The notes beneath the pieces are model-generated. The model was not told the DNA's origin, searched no databases, and worked only from the letters and a program-made list of their open reading frames with translations. Of a stretch of DNA of 64,000 nt, positions 27,082 through 34,747 are shown piece by piece (the stretch's first letter is position 1; the number at the start of each line of letters is the position of its first letter). This DNA comes from Afipia sp. Root123D2 (GTDB lineage Bacteria; Pseudomonadota; Alphaproteobacteria; Rhizobiales; Xanthobacteraceae). Both the position numbers and the translations under genes were made by a program. The DNA is taken from positions 683,476-747,475 of the forward strand of contig NZ_LMDP01000001.1 of NCBI RefSeq assembly GCF_001425835.1. Direction: 5' to 3'.

Positions 27082-27915
27082 CTAGTGCGACATGAACACC
27101 GGCACCGTCATCGAGCCGAGGATGGTGCGCGTCACGCCGCCGAGCACGAATTCGCGCAAACGCGAATGCCCGTAACCGCCCATCACCACCACATCCGTTC
27201 CCTGTTCGGCGATGTAAGACAGGATGGCGTTGGCGGCGTCGACATCAGGCGCGTGCAGTATTTTCAATGTCGCTTCGATGCCATGACGGGCGAGATGGTT
27301 TACTATGCCTTCGCCGCTGGCCTGATGGCGTGAATCCGCGGTCTTTTCGTTGGCAACAATCAAAATCTCGACGTGGCTGGCCCGCTTCAAGAGCGGCCGG
27401 GCGTCATTCACCGCACGCGCGGCGGTCGAACTGCCGTCCCAGCAGCATACCACGTGGTCGAGTTTCAACTTCTCCCTCTGGATATAGGGCACGATCATGA
27501 CCGGCCGCCCGGAATCGAACAGGACACTTTCGATGATCGCCTGGTTGTCGTCGCCGCTGTCCTCTGTCTGCTGGACGATACTGATGTCGGATCGCCGCGC
27601 TCTCACCGCGAAGGCTTCCGCCGAGCGTGGCAGGCGGTGAGTTACAAGCTCATGGTCGAAGGACAGGTTGCGGCCGCGCGCGGCATCCTCGAACCGCGTG
27701 ATCGCGGCACGGGCTTCTTGCTCCTTTTCCATGATGATGTTGGAGACGACCGATGCGGGCATCTTCGGGATCGGATACTGCGGAAAGCTGATCGGGTCGC
27801 AGAACGCTATCGCCGTCACATGCGCGTCACAGGTCTCCGCCACCGATATCGCGTAGCTGAGAGAGCGGTCGCGGGATTTCTCGGTTTCGAGTTTGAGGGT
27901 GATATCCTTGATCAC
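27082..27915 (-). CDS. Universal stress protein, tandem UspA type
   Basis: 277 residues from GTG 27915 (GGAGGC five bases upstream); the upstream in-frame ATG lacks a ribosome site. Two Usp-like halves: KDITLKLETEKSRDRSLSYAISVAETCDAHVTAIAF, and KLDHVVCCWDGSSTAARAVNDARPLL with the ATP-binding signature VVMGGYGHSRLREFVLGGVT. Usp proteins bind ATP and act in stress and stasis survival. It is divergent from a YbaL-type antiporter, 197 bp apart. Confidence 0.9.
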   Translation of the reverse strand: MIKDITLKLETEKSRDRSLSYAISVAETCDAHVTAIAFCDPISFPQYPIPKMPASVVSNIIMEKEQEARAAITRFEDAARGRNLSFDHELVTHRLPRSAEAFAVRARRSDISIVQQTEDSGDDNQAIIESVLFDSGRPVMIVPYIQREKLKLDHVVCCWDGSSTAARAVNDARPLLKRASHVEILIVANEKTADSRHQASGEGIVNHLARHGIEATLKILHAPDVDAANAILSYIAEQGTDVVVMGGYGHSRLREFVLGGVTRTILGSMTVPVFMSH

Positions 27916-28112
27916 GGGATGCCTCCAATCAGTTGATCGTTGCAGTTCACGCGGCATCATCGCGCTGTCCCCGCGCCGACACATTGAGGCACATCAACTT
28001 GCGGCGCAGGGTTGCCATGCCCTCATTGTCGCATGTCGGCCCCGCCTGACTGCGGCGATGGGTAGCCGAACAACGCGCTGGCATCTTATTCGCGAATGCA
28101 ACAAAATGCCGC

Positions 28113-29783
28113 ATGCATCACAACACCCCTCTGATGTCGACGGTCGTCGTCGGCCTTGTGCTCGCTTTTATCTTCGGCGCGCTGGTCCAGCGTATTCGCA
28201 TCTCTCCCCTGGTCGGCTACCTGCTGGCCGGTGTGGTGATGGGTCCATTCACCCCCGGTTACGTCGCCGACCAGAACATCGCGAATGAACTCGCCGAAAT
28301 CGGCATCATTTTGCTGATGTTCGGTGTCGGCCTCCATTTCTCGTTGAAGGATTTGTGGTCGGTGCGTGCCATCGCCTTACCCGGCGCCGTGGTGCAGATC
28401 ACGGCCGCCACGGTGATGGGATGGGCGCTAGGCTGGATGCTCGGCTGGAACACCGGCAAGGGCATCATGTTCGGCATCGCGCTTTCCACCGCATCCACGG
28501 TGGTGCTACTGCGCGCCATGCAGGAGCGGCGGCTGATCGATACCGAGCGCGGACGGATCTCGGTCGGCTGGCTGATCGTCGAGGATATCGCCTGCGTTCT
28601 GACGCTGGTCATGCTGCCGCCGCTGGCGGGGCTGATGAATGGCCAGGCAGCGGGCGATATTGCGCTCTCGACGCTCGCCTGGCCGCTGGCGATAACACTC
28701 GGCAAGGTCGCGGCCTTCGTGGTGCTGATGCTGGTGGTCGGCCGCCGCGTCATCCCGTGGCTTCTGCACTATATCGCTCATACCGGATCGCGCGAACTGT
28801 TTCGCCTCGCGGTGTTCGCGATCTCGCTCGGAGTGGCGTTCGGTGCGGCGATCCTGTTCGACGTCTCGTTCGCGCTGGGAGCGTTCTTCGCCGGCATGAT
28901 CCTGAGCGAATCCGAACTCAGCCAGCGCGCCGCCAGCGAGACGCTGCCGCTGCGCGATGCGTTCGCGGTGCTGTTCTTCGTCTCGGTCGGCATGCTGTTC
29001 GATCCTTCGATTATCGTGAAGGAGCCGCTGCCGCTTCTGGCGACGCTGTTCATCATCCTGTTCGGCAAATCGCTGGCGGCGTACGCCATCGTGCGCGTAT
29101 TCGGACATTCCAATTCGACGGCGCTGACGATTTCGGCGTCGCTGGCGCAGATCGGCGAATTCTCGTTCATTCTTGTCAGCCTTGGCGTCAGCCTGTCGCT
29201 GATGACCGAGCGCGGGCGCGATCTGGTGCTGGCCGGCGCAATCATCACCATCATGCTCAATCCGTTGTGGTTCGCATTGCTGGATCGCGTGCTGGCGGAG
29301 AAAGAGGGCGCGCCGAAAGCGCCACCGGACGCGAAGCCGGTGCCGCGTGTCGAACTGCCGGTCTCCGCGCTGACGAACCATGTGGTATTGGTCGGTTATG
29401 GCCGGGTCGGCAGCGTGGTCGGCAGGGCGCTGCGCGCCGGAAATATCCCGTTTCTGGTGATCGAGGATAATCCCGGCACGATCGAGCGGTTGCGGCAGGA
29501 GAGCATCGACGTCATCACCGGCAATGCCGCCGCGCCCGACATGCTGCAGGCTGCCAATGTCGCCGCCGCGCGTGGACTGCTGGTGGCGATTCCCGATGCG
29601 TTCGAGGGCGGGCAGATCGTGGCAAAAGCGCGCGCCATCAGCACTGCGCTGCCGATCATCGCGCGCGCCCATTCCGAGGAGGAGATCGCGCACCTCAAGC
29701 ACCACGGCGCGAATTCGGTGATCATGGGCGAACAGGAAATCGCGAAAGCGATGATTGCGCAGATCGGAGTGGCGAGCGCCTGA
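28113..29783 (+). CDS. Kef/YbaL-type monovalent cation:proton antiporter
   Basis: 556 residues. Residues about 8-390 are a CPA2 exchanger with roughly 12 membrane segments (SPLVGYLLAGVVMGPFTPGY, FGVGLHFSLKDLW, GIALSTASTVVLLRAMQER, LIVEDIACVLTLVMLPPLAG, with DVSFALGAFFAGMILSESEL). Residues about 415-550 form a TrkA-N NAD-binding domain (HVVLVGYGRVGSVVGRALRA, ITGNAAAPDMLQAANVAAARGLLVAIP). Architecture matches E. coli YbaL/KefB. Probably K+/H+ homeostasis under stress, fitting the Usp neighbour. Confidence 0.92.
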   Translation: MHHNTPLMSTVVVGLVLAFIFGALVQRIRISPLVGYLLAGVVMGPFTPGYVADQNIANELAEIGIILLMFGVGLHFSLKDLWSVRAIALPGAVVQITAATVMGWALGWMLGWNTGKGIMFGIALSTASTVVLLRAMQERRLIDTERGRISVGWLIVEDIACVLTLVMLPPLAGLMNGQAAGDIALSTLAWPLAITLGKVAAFVVLMLVVGRRVIPWLLHYIAHTGSRELFRLAVFAISLGVAFGAAILFDVSFALGAFFAGMILSESELSQRAASETLPLRDAFAVLFFVSVGMLFDPSIIVKEPLPLLATLFIILFGKSLAAYAIVRVFGHSNSTALTISASLAQIGEFSFILVSLGVSLSLMTERGRDLVLAGAIITIMLNPLWFALLDRVLAEKEGAPKAPPDAKPVPRVELPVSALTNHVVLVGYGRVGSVVGRALRAGNIPFLVIEDNPGTIERLRQESIDVITGNAAAPDMLQAANVAAARGLLVAIPDAFEGGQIVAKARAISTALPIIARAHSEEEIAHLKHHGANSVIMGEQEIAKAMIAQIGVASA

Positions 29784-29788
29784 CTGCG

Positions 29789-30727
29789 TTAGGCCGGCCG
29801 CATGTGCCGTGCGTAGAACGCCAGTTCGATCGACACAAAGCGAGCGAAGCTGTCTCGCAGATAGGCGGTCGGTTGGGGAGTTCCTGTTTCATCGGTTGAG
29901 AAAAAGCCGAGCCCGGTGCCTTCAGCCACGATGCTCGACACCTGCGTCTTCGACAGCCCGAAACGCTTGGCGACCTGCGCCCGGCTCGGCAACGGCGTAC
30001 CTGTGATGTCGGACAGCATGACCGCCAGCACGACAGGAATGGCGCCCTCGCGCTTTCCGAAAAAGCAGGTGAATTCAGGCATGCGGTCAATCAGCGGGAT
30101 GCCCGTAGCATGCTCGCGTCCGGCAGCGGCGGCGAAACGTCGGCTGAAATCCGGATCTTGCGCAAACATCTGCGCGCGCTGCATGTCCGGCTGCAGTGCG
30201 TCGAGAGCGTTCACCGCATGGGGCATCCAGTTCCTGACGAAATCCATCATGCGCGCGGTCGGCTGGTAGGATTTCGAGCGGCGGTCGGATGTGTTCCGCG
30301 ATGTTTTGACGAAGCCTGCCAGTTTCAGCAATGTCAGCGTTGTCTTGAGGACGCGCGGGCTGAGTTCTTCCCGCTGTGTGCACAGTTCGAGCAGCCGGGT
30401 GTAGGTGGCGCCGCCCAGCGGGCCATAGTTTTCATGATCGGCAGCAAGATAAAATACATAGGCGGTCAGACGGAAGCGCGTTTCCGAAGCCATCAGCTTG
30501 TTGATGAGGCGCGGCGCCTCGCGAAAGCGCGCGATGGCGACCGTGTATTCGCGAACGGCGTCAGCGAAGGCGGGCGAGGCGCGCAGGTGTGCGGCTTCGG
30601 CGAGCAACGTGTCTTCGCCGCGATGCCTATCGCGCGATCCCGACTTGAGAAGTTCCGCAAGACCTTGCATTGAACAGGGATTCCGGACCAGAGACGTTTG
30701 TGATCGCGCATTCCGGCGCGGAGCCAT
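29789..30727 (-). CDS. Winged-helix hypothetical protein
   Basis: 312 residues from ATG 30727; ATG 30670 (MQGLAELLKSGSRDRHRGED) is an equally plausible start. Internal segments TQREELSPRVLKTTLTLLKLAGFVKTSRN with DRRSKSYQPTARMMDF and a second SRAQVAKRFGLSKTQVSSIVAEGTGLGFF look like two winged-helix units. It is convergent with the antiporter (5 bp). Possibly a transcription factor of a local family; ligand and targets unknown. Confidence 0.7.
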   Translation of the reverse strand: MAPRRNARSQTSLVRNPCSMQGLAELLKSGSRDRHRGEDTLLAEAAHLRASPAFADAVREYTVAIARFREAPRLINKLMASETRFRLTAYVFYLAADHENYGPLGGATYTRLLELCTQREELSPRVLKTTLTLLKLAGFVKTSRNTSDRRSKSYQPTARMMDFVRNWMPHAVNALDALQPDMQRAQMFAQDPDFSRRFAAAAGREHATGIPLIDRMPEFTCFFGKREGAIPVVLAVMLSDITGTPLPSRAQVAKRFGLSKTQVSSIVAEGTGLGFFSTDETGTPQPTAYLRDSFARFVSIELAFYARHMRPA

Positions 30728-30830
30728 TTAACCCTGTTTACGGCTGGCGAAGCCCGGGAATCAAGGGAGGCTCCGTGATAAGCGGTGCACAGTTGCGCTG
30801 GGACGCCGGAATCGCCTGACACGGATAGGA

Positions 30831-30856
30831 AAAGGCGCGGAGTGATCCGCGCCTTT
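30831..30856. terminator. Terminator-like hairpin
   Basis: AAAGGCGCGGA-GTGA-TCCGCGCCTTT, an 11-bp perfect stem with a 4-base loop, followed by GATGTTTTATGG. It lies in the 30728-30990 gap, in which I see no credible gene, and downstream of the minus-strand thioesterase, so it may end that transcript. Confidence 0.6.
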
Positions 30857-30990
30857 GATGTTTTATGGCGTCAGCATCGCAGCGCCGGGTGTCGGTGCGC
30901 TGGCGCTTGGCGGCGAGCGGCATCGGCGCGGGCTACAGCGTATGGACCGCCAATGCGCGGGCGTCGTGGCCGTTCTAGCTGCCGACGTGA

Positions 30991-31428
30991 TCACGGCTTC
31001 AGGTGAGATTCGCGCGTCGCGATCAGGCGGCGGATGTCGTCGGAGATTGCGGTCGGCCGGTGTGTTCGCTGATCGGTGTTGACCCAGACCACTTCGCCGG
31101 TGGCGAGCAGGTCGCTGCCGTCTTTCGGAAAAATCGCGAGTTCGAACACCAGGCTTGAATTGCCGATCCGCGCGACACGCGCGCCGACCTCGAGTTCCTG
31201 ATCGAAGCGGATCGGAGCCTTGTATTCGACCACCGATTTGACGACGTGGAAATCCACTCCGGTTTTCTTGGCATCGGCGTACTGGTCGTAGTCGAGCGCG
31301 CGGAAGTACTCGGTGATGGTCGTGTCGTAGTAGGTCAGGTAGTGGGCGTTGAACAGCACGCCCTGGCCGTCGATCTCCGAGTAGCGCACCCGGAAGGGAT
31401 GGAAAAAGCGGAACTGGTCGCGATCCAT
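30991..31428 (-). CDS. Acyl-CoA thioesterase (hotdog fold, YbgC/FadM-like)
   Basis: 145 residues, AAGGAG before ATG 31428. FHPFRVRYSEIDGQGVLFNAHYLTYYDTT is the 4HBT active-site region with the catalytic aspartate in YSEIDGQG; FPKDGSDLLATGEVVWVNTD completes the fold. Hydrolyses acyl-CoA thioesters in the cytosol; specificity not predictable. Divergent from the GIY-YIG gene, with a repeat in the spacer. Confidence 0.88.
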   Translation of the reverse strand: MDRDQFRFFHPFRVRYSEIDGQGVLFNAHYLTYYDTTITEYFRALDYDQYADAKKTGVDFHVVKSVVEYKAPIRFDQELEVGARVARIGNSSLVFELAIFPKDGSDLLATGEVVWVNTDQRTHRPTAISDDIRRLIATRESHLKP

Positions 31429-31463
31429 TGCCTGTAATTCTCCTTGTTGCCGAAGCGGTGTTT

Positions 31464-31505
31464 CGTCATCCTGAGGTGTGAGCGAAGCGAGCCTCGAAGG
31501 ATGAC
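31464..31505. repeat. GTCATCCTGAGG…CCTCGAAGGATGAC repeat
   Basis: GTCATCCTGAGGTG at about 31465-31478 is imperfectly mirrored by CGAGCCTCGAAGGATGAC at about 31488-31505, enclosing AGCGAAG. The right arm contains the ATG (31501) used as start of the GIY-YIG gene. Same family as 19264 and 31821. Confidence 0.75.
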
Positions 31506-31815
31506 AGGCGCCGGCATCTATATCTACATGCTACGATGTGCCGACGGATCTTACTATGTCGGCAGCGCGACCGGCTCTGATTTGAACAACCGGATCGACC
31601 AGCACAACAGCGGTGCTTATCCCGGCGACACCTTTTCGCGGCGCCCGGTCGTCGGCGTGTGGTCCGAATACTTTGACAGAATAACCGACGGGATCGCGGT
31701 GGAGCGGCAGATCAAAGGTTGGAGCCGCGCAAAGAAGGAAGCGTTGATCCGTTCGGACCGGGCTGCGGTTCGCCTATTTTCCCGACGGCGAGGCGGGCGC
31801 TTGCCGGCCGATTGA
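31501..31815 (+). CDS. GIY-YIG nuclease-domain protein
   Basis: 104 residues from ATG 31501, a start lying in the end of a repeat. The protein is one GIY-YIG domain: GIYIYMLRCADGSYYVGSA, then NNRIDQHNSGAYPGDT, TDGIAVERQIKGWSRAKKEALI (glutamate/arginine of the active site) and a basic end FSRRRGGRLPAD. Family members are small nucleases of uncertain role (UPF0213/YhbQ-like). Repeats of the same family stand at both ends of the gene, which may not be accidental. Confidence 0.85.
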   Translation: MTGAGIYIYMLRCADGSYYVGSATGSDLNNRIDQHNSGAYPGDTFSRRPVVGVWSEYFDRITDGIAVERQIKGWSRAKKEALIRSDRAAVRLFSRRRGGRLPAD

Positions 31816-31820
31816 TCAAT

Positions 31821-31893
31821 CCCGTCATCCTTCGAGGCTCGGGCCATAGTGCGTCGAAGACGCGCTTATGGCCCTCGCACCTCAGGATGACGG
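31821..31893. repeat. Long hairpin repeat between GIY-YIG gene and icd
   Basis: CCCGTCATCCTTCGAGGCTC (31821-31840) pairs with the segment CTCGCACCTCAGGATGACGGG (about 31873-31893), with GGCCATAGTGCGTC…GACGCGCTTATGGCC pairing inside. It separates convergent genes and could stop transcription from both sides. Confidence 0.75.
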
Positions 31894-31910
31894 GAAAAAT
31901 TGTGCGTCGC

Positions 31911-33125
31911 TTACGCGGCCATCGCCTTGGTCAGGTTCTCGGCGACCTTGTCGAGGAAGCCGGTGGTCGACAGCCAGCGCTGGTCGGCGCCGACCAGCAG
32001 CGCGAGATCCTTGGTCATGTAGCCGGATTCGACGGTCTCGACGCAGACCTTCTCGAGGGTGCTGGCGAACTTCGCCAGCGCGTCGTTGTTGTCGAGCTTG
32101 GCGCGATGGGAGAGGCCGCGGGTCCAGGCGAAGATCGACGCGATCGAGTTGGTCGAGGTTTCCTTGCCCTTCTGGTGTTCGCGGTAGTGGCGGGTCACGG
32201 TGCCGTGGGCGGCTTCCGCTTCCATCACCTTGCCGTCCGGGGTCAGCAGCACCGAGGTCATCAGGCCGAGTGAGCCGTAACCTTGCGCCACGGTGTCGGA
32301 CTGGACGTCGCCGTCGTAGTTCTTACAGGCCCAGACGTAACCGCCGGACCACTTCATCGCTGCCGCGACCATGTCGTCGATCAGGCGATGCTCGTAGGTG
32401 ATGCCCTTGGCGTCGAAGTCCTTCTTGAACTCCTTGTCGAACACTTCCTGGAAGATGTCCTTGAAGCGGCCGTCGTACTGCTTGAGAATCGTGTTCTTGG
32501 TCGAGAGATAAACCGGATAGCCCTTGGTCAGACCGAGGTTCATCGAGGCGCGGGCGAAGTCGCGGATCGAATCGTCGAGGTTGAACATGGCAAGCGTGAC
32601 GCCGGGGCCGGGGGCCTTGAACACTTCGCGCTCGATCACCTTGCCGTCGTCGCCGACGAATTTCAGGGTGATGGTGCCTGCGGTCGGGAATTTGAAATCG
32701 GTGGCGCGGTACTGATCGCCGAAGGCGTGGCGGCCGATGATGATCGGCTTGGTCCAACCGGGGACGAGGCGCGGCACGTTCTTGCAGATGATCGGTTCGC
32801 GGAACACGACGCCGCCGAGGATGTTGCGGATGGTGCCGTTCGGCGACTTCCACATTTCCTTGAGGCCGAATTCCTTCACGCGGCCTTCGTCGGGGGTGAT
32901 GGTGGCGCACTTCACGCCGACGCCGACCTTCTTGATGGCGTTGGCGGCATCAATGGTGACCTGATCGTTGGTCTGGTCGCGGTATTCCATCCCGAGGTCG
33001 AAATACATCAGGTCGATATCAAGGAACGGGTGGATCAGCTTGTCCTTGATGTACTGCCAGATGATCCGGGTCATTTCGTCGCCATCGAGTTCGACGACGG
33101 GATTGGTCACCTTGATTTTTGCCAT
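31911..33125 (-). CDS. icd: NADP-dependent isocitrate dehydrogenase
   Basis: 404 residues from ATG 33125 ([20 protein letters not shown]); the frame continues upstream without a better start. Length and sequence ([75 protein letters not shown]) fit the dimeric eukaryote-like NADP enzyme of Alphaproteobacteria. Converts isocitrate to 2-oxoglutarate in the TCA cycle. Monocistronic; the repeat at 31821 probably terminates it. Confidence 0.97.
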   Translation of the reverse strand: MAKIKVTNPVVELDGDEMTRIIWQYIKDKLIHPFLDIDLMYFDLGMEYRDQTNDQVTIDAANAIKKVGVGVKCATITPDEGRVKEFGLKEMWKSPNGTIRNILGGVVFREPIICKNVPRLVPGWTKPIIIGRHAFGDQYRATDFKFPTAGTITLKFVGDDGKVIEREVFKAPGPGVTLAMFNLDDSIRDFARASMNLGLTKGYPVYLSTKNTILKQYDGRFKDIFQEVFDKEFKKDFDAKGITYEHRLIDDMVAAAMKWSGGYVWACKNYDGDVQSDTVAQGYGSLGLMTSVLLTPDGKVMEAEAAHGTVTRHYREHQKGKETSTNSIASIFAWTRGLSHRAKLDNNDALAKFASTLEKVCVETVESGYMTKDLALLVGADQRWLSTTGFLDKVAENLTKAMAA

Positions 33126-33288
33126 GTGTGATCGGGCCTTCTTGAGGGGGGATTTGGCGGGGTGGATGGAATTTGCGCTGGCTATAGCACCGCAGGATGG
33201 GTCGCGAAAGCCAGCCAAACGCATCAGAGACGAGGGAATTTGCCCGGAGCGGGTCACCGCGCGATGAACCCGTTCGGCTTGAGCCCAA

Positions 33289-33332
33289 GATTCCATGTGA
33301 TTCTTTAACCCATTTATTTTATTGATGAATTT
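33289..33332 (+). promoter_or_regulatory. Conserved leader module A upstream of the 4-unit array
   Basis: GATTC at 33289 and 33299, then TTTAACC and TTTATTTTATTGATGAATTT (33313-33332). The last 20 bases recur exactly at 34516-34535, again preceded by GATTCT and AACC, and in both places the 21-bp array starts 43-44 bp after the motif. An AT-rich island in GC-rich DNA, likely a promoter or regulator-binding region shared by the two loci. Confidence 0.55.
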
Positions 33333-33366
33333 ACGGTGGGCGATGACGGTTTGACGGCCGCTTCCG

Positions 33367-34434
33367 GTGCAGCCGCTGAATCAGCTTCTCAGGAGGTTGA
33401 TTCAAACCCTTCAGCCGTTGAATCGGTATCTTCAGAACTTGATTCAGATCCTTGAGGTCGTGCATCAAGGCACTCGCGGGCTGCCTCGAATCCCCTCAGC
33501 CCGCGATGATGCGCCGCGTCCGGCCTCGGGGATGGAAGACGGCGCATTGGCAGATCAACCCTCGCTCTGGCATCAAGTCCGCGGCGTTACCGGCCGCTTT
33601 CGCCGGCAGATGCGCAAGCGCATTCTGGAGCCCGTGCTTGTCGGGCATCGCTCCTTCCGCGAAACCGTCCTGAATGCGGTGTCGGCGCGCGGACACCTGA
33701 TCTATTGCGACACCCCGCATGGCCGTTTTTTCGTCGATCCCGCCGACCGCACGGTCGGGACCCATCTGGTGTGGCGCGGGGTATGGCAACACGCCGAACT
33801 TGATCAGGCCATTTCCATTCTGGTTCAGGAATCGCGGCTCCAGCCCGGTACGTTGTTCGTCGATGCCGGCGCCAATATCGGGGTCCAGACGGTTTACGCC
33901 CTCCGCAGCGGCCGGTTCGGGAGCGCCGTGTCGTTCGAACCCGAGCCGGGCAATCGCCGCCTGCTCGAAATGAACGTCGCGGCCAACGGACTCGCGAATC
34001 AGGTTCGCGTGGTCGGCAAGGCGCTGGGCGATACCGAAGGCCACGCCACTCTCTATCTGCATCCGCGCAACAAGGGCGCTCACGCGGTCGGCCGCCGTCC
34101 GTCCTATGACGGCACCGAGAGCATCGAGGTCGAGATCGTGCGGCTCAGCACCGAGCTTGATGCATACGCAGTCTCCGAGATCGGGATGATCTGGATCGAC
34201 GTCGAAGGCCTCGAGCCCGACGTCGTGCGCAGCCTCGGCAAATATCTCGGGCAGGTCCCGCTGGTGATCGAATACGCGCCGGCGCGATATTCAAAAGCGA
34301 CGCGGCAGGCGTTCGATGAACTGCTCGCCGCCAAATACAGCACGCTTCACCGGCTCGGGGCCGAGGCGTCGCCAGCCCAGTCGCCGCGTGTCCTGCCGTC
34401 GGTCGAGGGCATCGTCGATATCCTGGTCTACTGA
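33367..34434 (+). CDS. FkbM-family methyltransferase with heptad-repeat N-terminus
   Basis: 355 residues if translation starts at GTG 33367; ATG 33532 ([16 protein letters not shown]) is an alternative that would exclude the repeat. The methyltransferase core has [21 protein letters not shown] motif [35 protein letters not shown] and [18 protein letters not shown]. Neither start has a strong ribosome site. With the GTG, residues 4-31 form four leucine heptads, a potential coiled coil. FkbM enzymes are SAM-dependent O-methyltransferases, often acting on glycans. Substrate unknown. Confidence 0.82.
   Translation: MQPLNQLLRRLIQTLQPLNRYLQNLIQILEVVHQGTRGLPRIPSARDDAPRPASGMEDGALADQPSLWHQVRGVTGRFRRQMRKRILEPVLVGHRSFRETVLNAVSARGHLIYCDTPHGRFFVDPADRTVGTHLVWRGVWQHAELDQAISILVQESRLQPGTLFVDAGANIGVQTVYALRSGRFGSAVSFEPEPGNRRLLEMNVAANGLANQVRVVGKALGDTEGHATLYLHPRNKGAHAVGRRPSYDGTESIEVEIVRLSTELDAYAVSEIGMIWIDVEGLEPDVVRSLGKYLGQVPLVIEYAPARYSKATRQAFDELLAAKYSTLHRLGAEASPAQSPRVLPSVEGIVDILVY
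33376..33459 (+). repeat. Four-unit, 21-bp tandem repeat with phased GANTC sites (array A)
   Basis: Units begin at 33376, 33397, 33418 and 33439; each starts with a YTGAWTC core followed in most by CTTCAG. GANTC sites are at 33378, 33399, 33420 and 33441, exactly 21 bp apart. In the frame of the FkbM gene the units read [28 protein letters not shown], a leucine heptad. In a second frame they read [19 protein letters not shown] then stop. Confidence 0.85.
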
Positions 34435-34501
34435 GATCGTCCCGTTCGCGAGCGTGACCGCTCCCGGCGACGCTGCTCCGCTTTCGCCGGAGATTTCAAA
34501 C

Positions 34502-34542
34502 GATTCTGCAACCTGTTTATTTTATTGATGAATTTTAGATTC
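34502..34542 (+). promoter_or_regulatory. Conserved leader module B upstream of the 8-unit array
   Basis: GATTC at 34502, GCAACC, then TTTATTTTATTGATGAATTT (34516-34535) identical to 33313-33332, and another GATTC at 34538. The ATG within the motif gives only ATGAATTTTAG, so it is not a coding start. Probably the promoter region of trmJ, duplicated from or into the FkbM leader. Confidence 0.55.
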
Positions 34543-34579
34543 TCAGCGAGGCTTGCGCTGCGGGTTACCAGCCAGCGCC

Positions 34580-34747
34580 CTGAATCGCCGTCTTAAGCGG
34601 TTGATTCAAATCCTTCAGCAGTTGAATCAACGTCTTCAGAACCTGATTCAGACCCTTCAGGCCTTGATTCAAAAGCTTCAGCAGTTGAATCAGTGCGTTC
34701 AGCAGCTGAATCAAATCGTTCAGCCTTTGAATCAGAAAGTGAGCCGA
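34580..34747 (+). repeat. Eight-unit, 21-bp tandem repeat with phased GANTC sites (array B)
   Basis: Units begin every 21 bp from 34580 to 34727. GANTC sites: 34582, 34603, 34624, 34645, 34666, 34687, 34708, 34729. Each lies in a 9-bp near-palindrome YTGAWTCAR; the middle base is always A or T. Units 2-4 align with units 2-4 of array A. The array runs right up to the trmJ ATG at 34747. Its leucine-heptad frame is out of frame with trmJ; the Ser/Asp frame is in frame but has TAA at 34594 and only a GTG start at 34693. Confidence 0.9.

Noticed and set aside
30866-30979. 37-residue frame starting MASASQRRVSVRW
   Set aside because: Arginine-rich, follows a terminator hairpin, no ribosome site.
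34580-34747. CRISPR-like array
   Set aside because: Units are contiguous 21-mers without spacers, and no cas genes are present.
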